NCBI GenBank assembly: GCA_963753815.1
Contig: CAVWDU010000004.1
Coordinates: forward strand, 124,001 to 188,000
DNA from: CAVWDU01 sp963753815
Lineage (GTDB): Bacteria > Pseudomonadota > Gammaproteobacteria > Pseudomonadales > Halieaceae
Direction: 5' to 3'
DNA length: 64,000 nucleotides
A program made the translations under genes and the position numbers. Under the pieces are notes generated by a model that did not search any database, had not been told where the DNA came from, and saw only the letters and a list, made by a program, of their open reading frames with translations. This document shows, in pieces, positions 9,450 through 18,602 of this stretch (its first letter is position 1; every line of letters begins with the position of its first letter).

Positions 9450-11096
9450 ATGACGCGTTACGTTTTCGTCACTGGTGGTGTGGTTTCGTCCCTGGGCAAG
9501 GGAATTGCTGCAGCCTCCCTCGCTGCCGTGCTCGAGGCGCGCGGGTTGAAGGTCACTCTGCTCAAACTCGACCCCTACATCAACGTCGACCCCGGCACCA
9601 TGAGCCCGTTCCAGCACGGAGAGGTTTTCGTCACCGAGGATGGCGCGGAAACCGACCTCGACCTGGGTCATTACGAACGCTTCACGCACGCCACGATGCG
9701 GCGCACCAATAATTTCACTACCGGCCGGGTGTACAACGCTGTATTGCGTAAGGAGCGCCGCGGCGACTACCTGGGCGGCACGGTGCAGGTTATCCCCCAC
9801 ATCACCGACGAGATCAAGCGGCGTGTTGTGCTCGGCGCCCGGGGGGCCGACGTGGCCGTGGTCGAAATCGGCGGCACCGTCGGCGACATCGAAAGCCTGC
9901 CTTTCCTCGAAGCGGCCCGCCAGCTCAAAGTGGAACTGGGCGCGGCCAATGCCCTGCTGATGCACCTCACACTGGTGCCTTATATCGCCACCGCAGGCGA
10001 GATCAAGACCAAGCCCACCCAGCACTCGGTCAAGGAACTGCGTTCGATCGGCCTGCAACCGGACGTGCTCTTGTGCCGCTGCGCGGTAGAGATCGAAGAG
10101 AGCGCCTGCAAGAAGATCTCCCTGTTTACCAACGTCGAGGAGCGAGCGGTGATCCCGCTGCTCGACGCGGATTCCATCTACCGCATCCCGGGTATGCTGC
10201 ACGCCTACGGACTCGACGATTTCGTCGTCGAGCGCTTCGGCATCGAGTGCCCCGCCGCCGACCTGTCCGAGTGGGAAGAAGTGCTCGAGCGGGAGTTTGC
10301 GCAGACCCGCGGCCGGGTGCGGGTGGCCATGGTGGGAAAGTACATGGACCTGCTCGACGCCTACAAGTCGCTCAATGAGGCGTTGAACCATGCTGGCCTG
10401 CAGACCCTGACCGAGGTCGTGGTCGACCACATCGACGCCGAGGATCTCGAACGGGAGGGCACCTCACTGCTCGAGGGTGTCGACGCCATACTCGTTCCGG
10501 GCGGGTTCGGGGATCGCGGGGTGGAGGGAAAGATCAGTGCCGTGCGGTATGCCCGAGAAAACGGCATTCCTTTTCTCGGCATCTGCCTCGGGATGCATGT
10601 GGCCCTGATCGAGTACGCACGCAATGTCTGCGGCCTGGCGGATGCGCATTCCAGCGAGATGGAACCGGGTACACCGCACCCGGTGGTGGCGCTGATCACA
10701 GAGTGGATGAATGCCGACGGATCGACCGAGCAACGCGACGAGGCCTCGGACCTCGGCGGAACCATGCGCCTCGGGGCACAGTGCTGTCATCTGGAGCCGG
10801 GGAGCCAGGTGCGTGAGATCTATGGCAAGGATGAAGTCATGGAGCGACACCGGCATCGCTACGAGGTCAACAATCGCTACGTCGACCGGCTTCGCGACGC
10901 GGGCATGAGAATGGCTGGCTGGTCGGAGGACCGCAGCCTGGTCGAGATAGTCGAGTTGCCGTCACACCCCTGGTTCATCGCCTGCCAGTTTCACCCGGAA
11001 TTCACGTCCCGTCCACGGGGCGGCCACCCGCTCTTTACGAGCTACATCGAAGCGGCGCTCGCGCATGCGGGCGCGGAGCGGTCCGCGAACGGCTGA
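9450..11096 (+). CDS. pyrG: CTP synthase
   Basis: 548 residues. It aminates UTP to CTP using glutamine-derived ammonia. The synthase domain has the P-loop SSLGKGIAAASL (13-24) and GGTVGDIESLPF (141-152). The glutamine amidotransferase domain has the nucleophile Cys379 in GICLGMH and the His/Glu pair in QFHPEF near the C-terminus. The residue after GM is His383, where other CTP synthases have Gln, which is unusual. It opens the conserved pyrG-kdsA-eno-ftsB-ispD-ispF run. Confidence 0.97.
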   Translation: MTRYVFVTGGVVSSLGKGIAAASLAAVLEARGLKVTLLKLDPYINVDPGTMSPFQHGEVFVTEDGAETDLDLGHYERFTHATMRRTNNFTTGRVYNAVLRKERRGDYLGGTVQVIPHITDEIKRRVVLGARGADVAVVEIGGTVGDIESLPFLEAARQLKVELGAANALLMHLTLVPYIATAGEIKTKPTQHSVKELRSIGLQPDVLLCRCAVEIEESACKKISLFTNVEERAVIPLLDADSIYRIPGMLHAYGLDDFVVERFGIECPAADLSEWEEVLEREFAQTRGRVRVAMVGKYMDLLDAYKSLNEALNHAGLQTLTEVVVDHIDAEDLEREGTSLLEGVDAILVPGGFGDRGVEGKISAVRYARENGIPFLGICLGMHVALIEYARNVCGLADAHSSEMEPGTPHPVVALITEWMNADGSTEQRDEASDLGGTMRLGAQCCHLEPGSQVREIYGKDEVMERHRHRYEVNNRYVDRLRDAGMRMAGWSEDRSLVEIVELPSHPWFIACQFHPEFTSRPRGGHPLFTSYIEAALAHAGAERSANG

Positions 11097-11146
11097 CACC
11101 CCGGGGCATCGGGCCGTCCGGGCGGGATTGCAGGGGAGTAGACGCA

Positions 11147-11998
11147 GTGACCAGAGACACTGTCGAAGTCGGGAATATCCAGATTGCCAACACCGCGCCG
11201 CTGGTACTCCTCGGTGGCGTCAACGTGCTGGAGAGTCGGGCGTTTGCCCTGGAGGTGGCGGAGCACTACGTCGAGGTCTGCGGCCGGTTGGGGATTCCCT
11301 ACGTATTCAAGGCCTCTTTCGACAAGGCCAATCGCTCCTCAATCCATTCCTTTCGCGGCCCGGGCCTGGACTCGGGGCTGGCTATTCTCGCTGAGATCAG
11401 GGACAACTTTGGCGTGCCGGTTATGACCGATGTCCACATACCGGAACAGGCAGCGCCTGCGGCCGCGGTGTGCGACATTATCCAGCTGCCGGCATTCCTT
11501 GCCCGCCAGACCGACCTGGTCGCCGCGATGGCCGCAACGGGTGCCGTGGTCAACATCAAGAAGCCGCAGTTTCTCAGCCCGTCACAAATGGCCAACGTGG
11601 CGGAGAAATTCCGCGAATGCGGCAATGACAGGATCCTCCTGTGCGAGCGCGGCAGCAATTTCGGTTATGACAACCTGGTGGTCGATATGCTGGGCTTTGG
11701 TGTTATGAAGGAGGCCTGCAGCAACGCCCCACTGGTCTTCGATGTCACCCACGCACTGCAATGCCGGGATCCCATGGGGGCGGCGTCCGGGGGGCGCCGG
11801 GGGCAGATCGTGGAGCTGGCCCGGGCCGGCGTGGCCACCGGACTCGCGGGCCTTTTCCTCGAGGCGCACCCGGACCCGGACAGCGCGCTGTGCGACGGAC
11901 CCAGCGCCCTGCCGCTGGCGCAGCTGGAGCCTTTCCTGTGCCAGGTCAAGGCGGTGGACGACCTGGTGAAGGGTCTGCCGACGCTGTCGATCCGTTAA
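11147..11998 (+). CDS. kdsA: 3-deoxy-8-phosphooctulonate (KDO-8-P) synthase
   Basis: 283 residues. It condenses phosphoenolpyruvate with arabinose 5-phosphate to KDO 8-phosphate for the lipopolysaccharide inner core. The family signatures are KASFDKANRSS, PVMTDVHIPEQ and INIKKPQFLSP, with the C-terminal DVTHALQ motif. The start is GTG at 11147, preceded by AGGGGAG. It lies 50 bases after pyrG and 63 bases before eno, in the standard order. Confidence 0.96.
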   Translation: MTRDTVEVGNIQIANTAPLVLLGGVNVLESRAFALEVAEHYVEVCGRLGIPYVFKASFDKANRSSIHSFRGPGLDSGLAILAEIRDNFGVPVMTDVHIPEQAAPAAAVCDIIQLPAFLARQTDLVAAMAATGAVVNIKKPQFLSPSQMANVAEKFRECGNDRILLCERGSNFGYDNLVVDMLGFGVMKEACSNAPLVFDVTHALQCRDPMGAASGGRRGQIVELARAGVATGLAGLFLEAHPDPDSALCDGPSALPLAQLEPFLCQVKAVDDLVKGLPTLSIR

Positions 11999-12061
11999 TG
12001 ACTGACAGGGCGGTGGGGCAGTCGGCCCCGGCAATACATACTTGAATTGGGAGCGAGAACG

Positions 12062-13354
12062 ATGAGCGATATCGCAACGGTACAGGGTTTTGAGGTCATG
12101 GATTCGCGGGGTAACCCGACGGTCATGGCGGAAGTCACGCTCAGCAGTGGGGAGCGTGGCGCGGCCTGCGCGCCCTCGGGAGCTTCTACCGGCTCCCGCG
12201 AAGCGCTCGAACTGCGTGACGGTGACACGGGTCGCTACCTCGGTAAAGGTGTGCTCAAGGCTGTCGCTAATGTCAATGGCCCTATCCGCGAGCTGTTGAT
12301 GGGGCGCGATGCGCGTGCACAGCGGGAACTGGACAGGGCAATGATCGAGGCCGACGGGACCGAGAACAAGGCAGCTTTTGGCGCCAATGCCATTCTTGCG
12401 GTATCGCTGGCAGCCGCCAAGGCGGCCGCCCTGGCCCGCAAGGTGCCGCTCTATGAACACATCGCCGAGCTTAACGGTACGGATGAGTTGTCGATGCCTG
12501 TGCCCATGATGAATATCCTCAATGGTGGTGAGCATGCCGATAACAACGTCGACATCCAGGAGTTCATGGTCCAGCCGGTGGCCGCGCCGACCTTTGCGGA
12601 GGGCCTCAGAGCGGGCGCCGAGATTTTTCATCACCTCAAGAAGGTACTGTCGGCCGGCGGCCTGAACACCGCGGTGGGTGACGAAGGCGGCTTCGCGCCC
12701 GACCTGCCCTCCAATGAGGCCGCCCTGGACGTCATCGGGGAGGCCGTCGGTAAGGCTGGTTATACGCTGGGCCGCGACGTTACCCTGGCGCTGGACTGCG
12801 CGGCATCGGAGTTCTACCGGGACGGGGTGTACGCCCTCGCCGGAGAAGACAAGCAGTTCAACGCCGAAGAATTCTCCGATTACCTGGCCAAGCTGGCAGG
12901 AGATCACCCCATCCTGTCCATCGAAGACGGGCTCGATGAATCGGATTGGGACGGCTGGCAGTACCTCACCGCAAAGATCGGCGATCGGGTGCAGCTGGTC
13001 GGTGACGACCTCTTCGTGACCAACACGAAAATACTCAAACAGGGTATAGAACGTGGCGTCGCGAACTCGATCCTGATCAAGTTCAACCAGATCGGCAGCC
13101 TCACAGAGACACTGGAGGCCATCTCCATGGCGCGGGAGGCGGGGTACACTGCGGTGATCTCGCATCGTTCCGGGGAAACCGAGGATACCACCATCGCCGA
13201 TCTCGCGGTGGCGACGGCGGCGGGCCAGATCAAAACCGGCTCGCTGTGCCGCTCAGACCGGGTCGCCAAGTACAACCGCCTGCTGCGCATCGAGGCGGAA
13301 CTGGGTGCTCGTGCCCCCTATCGCGGACTGGCCGAGCTGAAGCGCCAGGGGTAG
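12062..13354 (+). CDS. eno: Enolase (phosphopyruvate hydratase)
   Basis: 430 residues from ATG 12062, which has GGGAGCGAGA as ribosome site; an in-frame TTG at 12047 overlaps that site and is unlikely to be used. Enolase interconverts 2-phosphoglycerate and phosphoenolpyruvate and is also a degradosome scaffold in gammaproteobacteria. The N-terminal EVMDSRGNPT, the loop SGASTGSREA-like segment, the metal ligands around LSIEDGLDESDW and the catalytic Lys region LIKFNQIGSLTET are all present, as is the signature SHRSGETEDT. Confidence 0.97.
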   Translation: MSDIATVQGFEVMDSRGNPTVMAEVTLSSGERGAACAPSGASTGSREALELRDGDTGRYLGKGVLKAVANVNGPIRELLMGRDARAQRELDRAMIEADGTENKAAFGANAILAVSLAAAKAAALARKVPLYEHIAELNGTDELSMPVPMMNILNGGEHADNNVDIQEFMVQPVAAPTFAEGLRAGAEIFHHLKKVLSAGGLNTAVGDEGGFAPDLPSNEAALDVIGEAVGKAGYTLGRDVTLALDCAASEFYRDGVYALAGEDKQFNAEEFSDYLAKLAGDHPILSIEDGLDESDWDGWQYLTAKIGDRVQLVGDDLFVTNTKILKQGIERGVANSILIKFNQIGSLTETLEAISMAREAGYTAVISHRSGETEDTTIADLAVATAAGQIKTGSLCRSDRVAKYNRLLRIEAELGARAPYRGLAELKRQG

Positions 13355-13366
13355 CCGGGTCTCCTC

Positions 13367-13738
13367 GTGCGTTGGTGGCTGGGTTTACTGGTTCTGCTGC
13401 TGGCCGGGTTGCAGTACCGGCTTTGGTTCGCTGAGGGCAGCCTGGCCGAGCGCGCGCGCCTGCGGGAACAGCTGGAAGTTCAGACGCAGGTCAACGAGGC
13501 ATTGAACGAACGCAACGCGGTGCTCGAGCGCGAGGTGCTCGAGTTGCAGACCGGTAACAGCACCGTGGAGCAGCGGGCCCGGGAGCAGCTCGGACTGGTT
13601 CGCGAGGATGAAGTCTTTTTCCAGATCGTGCCCGGCGGGCAGGGCAAAGCGGAGGGGGTCTCGGTAGGCCCCGCGCCGGCAGCCGCCGCGGTTGAGCGTG
13701 CACCGGGCGACACGCAGGATCCGGAGGGGGAGCGCTAA
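13367..13738 (+). CDS. ftsB: Cell division protein FtsB
   Basis: 123 residues. It is a bitopic inner-membrane protein that joins FtsL and FtsQ in the divisome. One membrane segment (about residues 2-20) is followed by a heptad-rich coiled coil (about 25-70) and the LGLVREDEVFFQIV segment typical of FtsB. The start is GTG at 13367, 12 bases after eno. The alanine- and proline-rich tail after residue 85 is longer than in E. coli FtsB. The stop codon overlaps the ispD ATG by one base (TAATG). Confidence 0.9.
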   Translation: MRWWLGLLVLLLAGLQYRLWFAEGSLAERARLREQLEVQTQVNEALNERNAVLEREVLELQTGNSTVEQRAREQLGLVREDEVFFQIVPGGQGKAEGVSVGPAPAAAAVERAPGDTQDPEGER

Positions 13739-14466
13739 TGGCGGGTGGGCAGCAATGCTGGGGGCTCATACCCGCCGCGGGGACTGGCTCGCGTATGGGT
13801 GGCGGCATCCCTAAACAGTACCTGCCGCTGTGCGGTGCCACCGTACTGGAGCACAGCCTGGCGGCACTGCTCGACTGCGATGAAGTCGTCGAGGTGGTGG
13901 TCGCCGTGCACCCGGATGACCCGCACCCTGCGCACCTCGCCTGTTTCGAGCAGGCGCGGGTCGGGACCGTCACGGGTGGCGCGGAGCGCTGCGATTCGGT
14001 GCTGGCGGGGCTCGATGCCCTGTCCGGGCGTGCCGGTGACCAGGACTGGGTGCTGGTTCACGACGCGGCCAGGCCCTGCGTTGCCGTGGCGGACATCCAG
14101 CGACTGATTCGCCGCGTTCGCGAGTGTGGCATCGGTGCCCTGTTGGCGACACCCATGGTCGACACGATCAAGCAGACTGTCGCCGGCGACAGCCACCGGG
14201 TAATCGATACACTCGATCGCTCCAGGCTGTGGCGCGCCCAGACACCGCAGATGTTCCGGCTGGGCCAGCTGCGGACAGCCCTGTTGCAGGCGCGAGAGCG
14301 CGACCTCGTGGTCACTGATGAGGCCTCCGCGATGGAGCTGGCCGGACACGCTGTCGAACTCCTGCCCGCCAGCGCCGACAACCTCAAGGTGACGGTGCCT
14401 GCAGATCTTGCGCTCGCGGAATGGTTACTGAGTCACCCCGACCGGCCCCGGGCGGGCGGCAACTGA
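13738..14466 (+). CDS. ispD: 2-C-methyl-D-erythritol 4-phosphate cytidylyltransferase
   Basis: 242 residues. It makes CDP-methylerythritol from MEP and CTP in the non-mevalonate isoprenoid pathway. The N-terminal nucleotide-binding signature PAAGTGSRMGGGIPKQYLPL is clear, and the VHDAARP and TDEASAME motifs follow. It overlaps ftsB by one base and ispF by one base (TGATG), so it is translationally coupled on both sides. Confidence 0.96.
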   Translation: MAGGQQCWGLIPAAGTGSRMGGGIPKQYLPLCGATVLEHSLAALLDCDEVVEVVVAVHPDDPHPAHLACFEQARVGTVTGGAERCDSVLAGLDALSGRAGDQDWVLVHDAARPCVAVADIQRLIRRVRECGIGALLATPMVDTIKQTVAGDSHRVIDTLDRSRLWRAQTPQMFRLGQLRTALLQARERDLVVTDEASAMELAGHAVELLPASADNLKVTVPADLALAEWLLSHPDRPRAGGN

Positions 14467-14939
14467 TGCGTATCGGCCACGGTTACGATGTCCATCGCCT
14501 GGGTCCTGGCGACGGCATCGTTCTGGGCGGTGTGTGGATTCCCCATCACAGTGGCCTGGTCGCTCACTCCGATGGCGATGTTCTCATACACGCAGTCTGC
14601 GATGCGTTGCTCGGCGCCATCGGGCAGGGCGATATCGGCAGGCACTTTCCCGACACGGATCCGCGCTATGCCGGTATCGACAGTCGCACTCTGCTCTGTG
14701 AAGTGGTGTCAGGGGTTGCCCGGGCCGGCTGGCAGCTGGGGAATCTCGATGCGACGGTGATTGCTCAGGCACCGCGCCTGGCGCCGCACGTTGCTGACAT
14801 GCAGGCCAACCTCGCAGCCGACCTTCGCGCCATGGTGGGCCAGGTCAATGTCAAGGCCACAACGACGGAAAGACTCGGGTTTGTCGGCCGCGAAGAGGGG
14901 ATTGCCGCCCACGCCGTGGTGCTGCTTGCGCCGGCATGA
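14466..14939 (+). CDS. ispF: 2-C-methyl-D-erythritol 2,4-cyclodiphosphate synthase
   Basis: 157 residues from ATG 14466, which overlaps the ispD stop; the frame is open further upstream but the conserved N-terminus is MRIGHGYDVHRL. It cyclises CDP-ME 2-phosphate to MEcPP. The zinc ligands in GYDVH and the GGVWIP, HSDGDVLIHAVCDALLGA, DIGRHFPDTD and TTTERLGFVGR motifs are all present. It overlaps truD by four bases (ATGA). Confidence 0.97.
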   Translation: MRIGHGYDVHRLGPGDGIVLGGVWIPHHSGLVAHSDGDVLIHAVCDALLGAIGQGDIGRHFPDTDPRYAGIDSRTLLCEVVSGVARAGWQLGNLDATVIAQAPRLAPHVADMQANLAADLRAMVGQVNVKATTTERLGFVGREEGIAAHAVVLLAPA

Positions 14940-15955
14940 GCTCCGACTATCCGCGGGCCTACGGCGAACCCCGCGTCAGCGCGACGATACGCAGTTCGCA
15001 TGGGGATTTCCTGGTCACGGAGCGGCTTGGTTTCGAGCTTTCCGGCGCTGGCGAACATGTCTGCCTGTACCTGGAGAAAGAGGGTCTGAACACGGGGGAG
15101 CTGGCCCAGCGGCTGTCGCGGCTCGCCGCGGTTGCACCGGTTGATGTGGGTTACAGCGGTATCAAGGATCGGGATGCCGTCACCCGGCAGTGGCTCTCTG
15201 TTCGCCTGCCTGGCCGCGCAGAGCCCGATTGGTCACGGCTGGAGACACAGGGCGACGTCCGGGTACTGGCGGTAGCCCGCCATCGACGCAAGCTGAAACG
15301 CGGGGTCCACCGGGCCAATGATTTCGTGCTTCGCTTGCGCGATCTACAGGGCGTACGCGACGACCTCGAGCAGCGCTTGCTGAAGGTGCGGTCCGGGGGA
15401 GTGCCCAACTACTTCGGTGAGCAGCGATTCGGTCGCGACGGCCAGACGCTAGTGCAAGCCCGGGCGTGGGCGCAGCGTGGCGGGCCCTCCGTGTCGAGAA
15501 CCCGGCGCAGTTTTTATTTCTCGGCCCTGCGCAGCGCGCTGTTCAATGCGATGCTTGCCGAGCGGGTGGACGCGGGCGACTGGGACCGGCTCGCGGAAGA
15601 TGACGCCTGCATGCTGCGGGGCACACGCAGTGTTTTCACCTGCAGCGGAACCGACCCGGCGGTCGCCACCCGGGTTGCCGATGGCGATGTCCACCCCGCA
15701 CTTCCGCTGTGGGGCAAGGGGCATTCTGTCGCCGGTCCGGCGGCGCGCCGGCGGGTGGACGTGGTTGCCGCCGCCGACCCTGCGGCAGACTTCCTGGTGC
15801 GATGTGGCTTGACGCTCGCGCACCGTCCCACTCGCGTGTTCGCTGATGACTTTTGCTGGAAGTTTTGTGATGATGGTACCCTGCAGCTTGAGCTTTCCCT
15901 GCCCGCCGGCAGCTATGCCACCACGGTGCTGAAAGAACTGGTGCAGTACAGATAA
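14936..15955 (+). CDS. truD: tRNA pseudouridine(13) synthase
   Basis: 339 residues. It isomerises U13 of tRNA-Glu to pseudouridine. The GYSGIKDRDAVTRQW motif contains the catalytic Asp, and the GVPNYFGEQRFGRDG segment is diagnostic for TruD. It overlaps ispF by four bases. In many relatives surE follows; here pcm follows after 25 bases, so surE is missing from its usual place. Confidence 0.95.
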   Translation: MSSDYPRAYGEPRVSATIRSSHGDFLVTERLGFELSGAGEHVCLYLEKEGLNTGELAQRLSRLAAVAPVDVGYSGIKDRDAVTRQWLSVRLPGRAEPDWSRLETQGDVRVLAVARHRRKLKRGVHRANDFVLRLRDLQGVRDDLEQRLLKVRSGGVPNYFGEQRFGRDGQTLVQARAWAQRGGPSVSRTRRSFYFSALRSALFNAMLAERVDAGDWDRLAEDDACMLRGTRSVFTCSGTDPAVATRVADGDVHPALPLWGKGHSVAGPAARRRVDVVAAADPAADFLVRCGLTLAHRPTRVFADDFCWKFCDDGTLQLELSLPAGSYATTVLKELVQYR

Positions 15956-15980
15956 AAGCGCATAGGGGAGTTACAGGGGA

Positions 15981-16643
15981 GTGAACAGGGTCGACCTGCA
16001 CGGTATCGGTATGACCTCGCAGCGCACGCGTGAACGGCTGATACAGCGCCTGATGGAGCAAGGTATAGCCGATACGGAGGTGCTGGACGTCATCAGGACC
16101 ACGCCGCGTCACCTGTTTCTCGACGAGGCCATGGCGCATCGAGCCTACGAGGACGTGTCGTTGCCAATCGGTTTCCAGCAGACCCTGTCGCAACCGTATA
16201 TCGTTGCCCGTATGACGGAACTGCTGCTGGCGGACGGACCGCGCAGGCGGGTGCTGGAGATCGGCACCGGCTCCGGTTATCAGACGGCGGTCCTGGCCCA
16301 GTTAGTCACCGAGGTTTACAGCGTCGAGCGGATCAAGCCGCTGCTGTCACAGGCTCGTCGACGCATGCGCCAGTTGCGGCTGCGTAACGTTCACATGGCC
16401 CACGCAGACGGTTCGCTGGGCTGGCCCGAACGGGGTCCGTTCGACGGCGTGCTGGCCGCAGCCGCGCCGGAGGTCGTGCCTGCTGAACTGCTCGATCAAC
16501 TCGCACCCGGCGGGCGCCTGGTGATACCTGTCGGTGCGGCCAGCCAGCGGCTCAAGGTGATCGTGCGGACGGCAGATGGTTTTGAAACCGAGTCTGTGGA
16601 GCCCGTGCGTTTTGTGCCGTTGCTGCGGGGTACCGTTCGCTGA
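15981..16643 (+). CDS. pcm: Protein-L-isoaspartate O-methyltransferase
   Basis: 220 residues. It methylates isoaspartyl residues so that damaged proteins can be repaired. The SAM-binding signature VLEIGTGSGYQTAVLA is followed by VYSVERIKPL. The catalytic PIGFQQTLSQPYIVA region lies in the N-terminal third. GTG 15981 is preceded by AGGGGAG at 15964-15970; an internal ATG at 16011 is an alternative. It overlaps the next gene by one base (TGATG). Confidence 0.95.
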   Translation: MNRVDLHGIGMTSQRTRERLIQRLMEQGIADTEVLDVIRTTPRHLFLDEAMAHRAYEDVSLPIGFQQTLSQPYIVARMTELLLADGPRRRVLEIGTGSGYQTAVLAQLVTEVYSVERIKPLLSQARRRMRQLRLRNVHMAHADGSLGWPERGPFDGVLAAAAPEVVPAELLDQLAPGGRLVIPVGAASQRLKVIVRTADGFETESVEPVRFVPLLRGTVR

Positions 16644-17569
16644 TGACGCCGATCGGGATATTTCTACGCGGGGTTTTGATGGGCGCAGCGGATATTGTTC
16701 CCGGTGTGTCCGGCGGCACTATCGCATTCATCACGGGTATCTATGACACCCTCATTGACAGTATTCGCGCAGTGGATGCAACGTTTCTGCGGAAGGCGTT
16801 GAGCTTGGATTTCTCGGGGGCCTGGAAGCATGTCAATGGCGGCTTTCTGCTGTTATTGCTGGCCGGCATCGCGACCAGCATTTTTTCGCTGGCCCGGCTG
16901 ATTTCCTGGATACTGGAACACTACCCGGTGCCGCTGTGGGCATTTTTCTTCGGGCTGATCCTGGCTTCGGCGCTGCTGTTGCTGCGGGAGGTGGACCGTT
17001 GGACGCTGGCGCCTGCAACTTGCCTGGTCACCGGGGCCGCTGTCGCCCTGGGTATCGCGTTCTCGCCGGCCGGAAATGTCGACGTCGGTCTGGCGGGTGT
17101 TTTCCTGTCGGGGTTCATCGCGATATGCGCGATGATCCTCCCCGGCATCTCGGGCAGCTTTATCCTTGTACTGCTGGGTATGTATTCCACGGTACTCTCG
17201 GCAATCAAGTCCCTCGACCTTGTGTTTATCGCCGTGTTTGCAGTCGGTGCGGCGAGCGGGCTGATGTGTTTTTCGCGGCTGCTTCACTGGCTACTGCAGC
17301 GTTATCACCAATCGACCATGGCGCTGCTGACCGGATTTCTATTCGGGTCCCTGGCGATCGTCTGGCCCTGGAAACAGGTGCTGTCATGGGTCACGGGTAG
17401 CGACGGCGAGCCGAAACCGGTGCAGCAGCTGCCCGTGCTTCCCACGGCGTTCGAGTCGCTCACCGGCCAGGATCCCAGGCTGGTGTTATGCCTTGCGCTG
17501 ATGGCACTGGGCCTGCTTGCCGTGTGGGTGGTAGATGCCCACTGGGGTGCTGCCCGCCGCGAGGCATGA
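16643..17569 (+). CDS. DUF368 membrane protein, probable polyprenyl-phosphate transporter (PopT-like)
   Basis: 308 residues with about eight to nine membrane segments. The N-terminal motif LMGAADIVPGVSGGTIAFIT and the internal near-copy AMILPGISGSFILVLLG mark the DUF368 family, whose two halves are related repeats. Members were recently linked to recycling of undecaprenyl phosphate across the inner membrane (PopT; DedA-family UptA does the same job). That role is family knowledge, not shown here. It overlaps pcm and nlpD, placing it between a repair enzyme and an envelope lipoprotein. Confidence 0.85.
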   Translation: MTPIGIFLRGVLMGAADIVPGVSGGTIAFITGIYDTLIDSIRAVDATFLRKALSLDFSGAWKHVNGGFLLLLLAGIATSIFSLARLISWILEHYPVPLWAFFFGLILASALLLLREVDRWTLAPATCLVTGAAVALGIAFSPAGNVDVGLAGVFLSGFIAICAMILPGISGSFILVLLGMYSTVLSAIKSLDLVFIAVFAVGAASGLMCFSRLLHWLLQRYHQSTMALLTGFLFGSLAIVWPWKQVLSWVTGSDGEPKPVQQLPVLPTAFESLTGQDPRLVLCLALMALGLLAVWVVDAHWGAARREA

Positions 17570-18360
17570 GCGACACAGGCGTGATGTCGGTTGGTGGTCA
17601 CGCGAATCACGGGTTTGCGCGCATCACCCACTGTGCCCTGATCTGCATAGCTCTGCTTTGCGGCTGCGGTGGCAATGATCGCCGCGCCCCGGTGGAAGAG
17701 CGCACCGGTTCCGGGCATGGCGCTACCCGGATCTACACGGTGCGGCCGGGAGATACCATGTACTCCATCGCATTCCGCTACGGGATGGACTATCGCCGTC
17801 TCGGCGCGGCGAACGGCCTCGGACCGCCTTACACCATCTACCCGGGCCAGCGCATCTCACTGCGTGAGGCCAGTCCGGCATCGTCCCGCAGTGCCACGGC
17901 GCGCAAACCGGCGTCTGGCAATTCGTCTGGTCCGGGCAGCAGTGGGAAGTCCCGGACAACAGCCGCGACCCCGAAGCCCTCCGGCAGCCAGGCCGAGCCG
18001 CGTTGGCGCTGGCCCACCCGGGGTACGGTCGTGCGCCGTTACTCCTCGTCGGTGCACAAGGGTATCGATATCGGCGGCGACCGCGGCGATCCGGTCCACG
18101 CGGTGGCAGCCGGACGAGTCGTGTACGCCGGTACCGGCATTGTCGGTTTCGGTGAACTGCTGATCGTCAAGCACAACGACGTGTACCTGAGCGCTTACGG
18201 CCACAACGGGCGCCTGCTGGTCGAGGAAGGCGAGTCTGTGAAGGCCGGCCAGCGGATCGCGCTCAAGGGCAGTAGCGGCACCGATAAGGTGAAGCTGCAT
18301 TTTGAAATCCGCCGCAAAGGTCAGCCGGTCGATCCACTGAAGCATCTGCCGGCGCGCTGA
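17566..18360 (+). CDS. nlpD: NlpD-type lipoprotein, LysM and degenerate M23 domains
   Basis: 264 residues from ATG 17566, which overlaps the DUF368 stop by four bases. A hydrophobic segment ends in LCGC, giving a lipobox Cys at residue 34. A LysM peptidoglycan-binding domain spans about 57-99. A Ser/Pro/Gly-rich linker leads to an M23 domain (about 165-262). NlpD activates the amidase AmiC at the septum and is not itself catalytic. Here HKGID keeps the first two M23 zinc ligands, but the usual HxH near the C-terminus is KLH, consistent with loss of activity. It sits upstream of rpoS, as in other gammaproteobacteria, where its coding region often holds rpoS promoters. Confidence 0.92.
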   Translation: MSDTGVMSVGGHANHGFARITHCALICIALLCGCGGNDRRAPVEERTGSGHGATRIYTVRPGDTMYSIAFRYGMDYRRLGAANGLGPPYTIYPGQRISLREASPASSRSATARKPASGNSSGPGSSGKSRTTAATPKPSGSQAEPRWRWPTRGTVVRRYSSSVHKGIDIGGDRGDPVHAVAAGRVVYAGTGIVGFGELLIVKHNDVYLSAYGHNGRLLVEEGESVKAGQRIALKGSSGTDKVKLHFEIRRKGQPVDPLKHLPAR

Positions 18361-18584
18361 GTGTCAGGCGATGTCTCCGCTCCACTGCCGTCGCCGTAAC
18401 GCCGGGGTTCAGTCGGTCCTTGTCGATTTACTGGCACGCCCTCCGACGTGCCTGCTACTGCTGCTTGTGAATCCCGGTTTAATTTTTTGTGGTCTGCTTG
18501 AAATATCGCGCGAGTGTGGGTTACTCTGTTCAGCCCGCGAGGAAAACTCTCATAATTCGAATTAGAACGGATGGAGAGGTGACC

Positions 18585-18602
18585 ATGGAGGTGGCGATTT
18601 GA
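18585..18602 (+). promoter_or_regulatory. Mini-ORF overlapping the rpoS start
   Basis: ATG GAG GTG GCG ATT TGA encodes five residues and its stop overlaps the TTG start of rpoS (TTGA). The rpoS ribosome site GGAGGT lies inside it. A further ATG-GAG-AGG-TGA lies just upstream at about 18571. Whether these are translated is unknown. Confidence 0.35.

Noticed and set aside
8802..10430. Long open frame of 542 codons on the minus strand opposite tilS and pyrG
   Set aside because: It lies antisense to two clearly conserved genes and its product has no recognisable domain; in GC-rich DNA such shadow frames are common.
11582..13165. 527-codon minus-strand frame opposite kdsA and eno
   Set aside because: Antisense shadow of two highly conserved genes; low-complexity His/Arg/Gln-rich translation.
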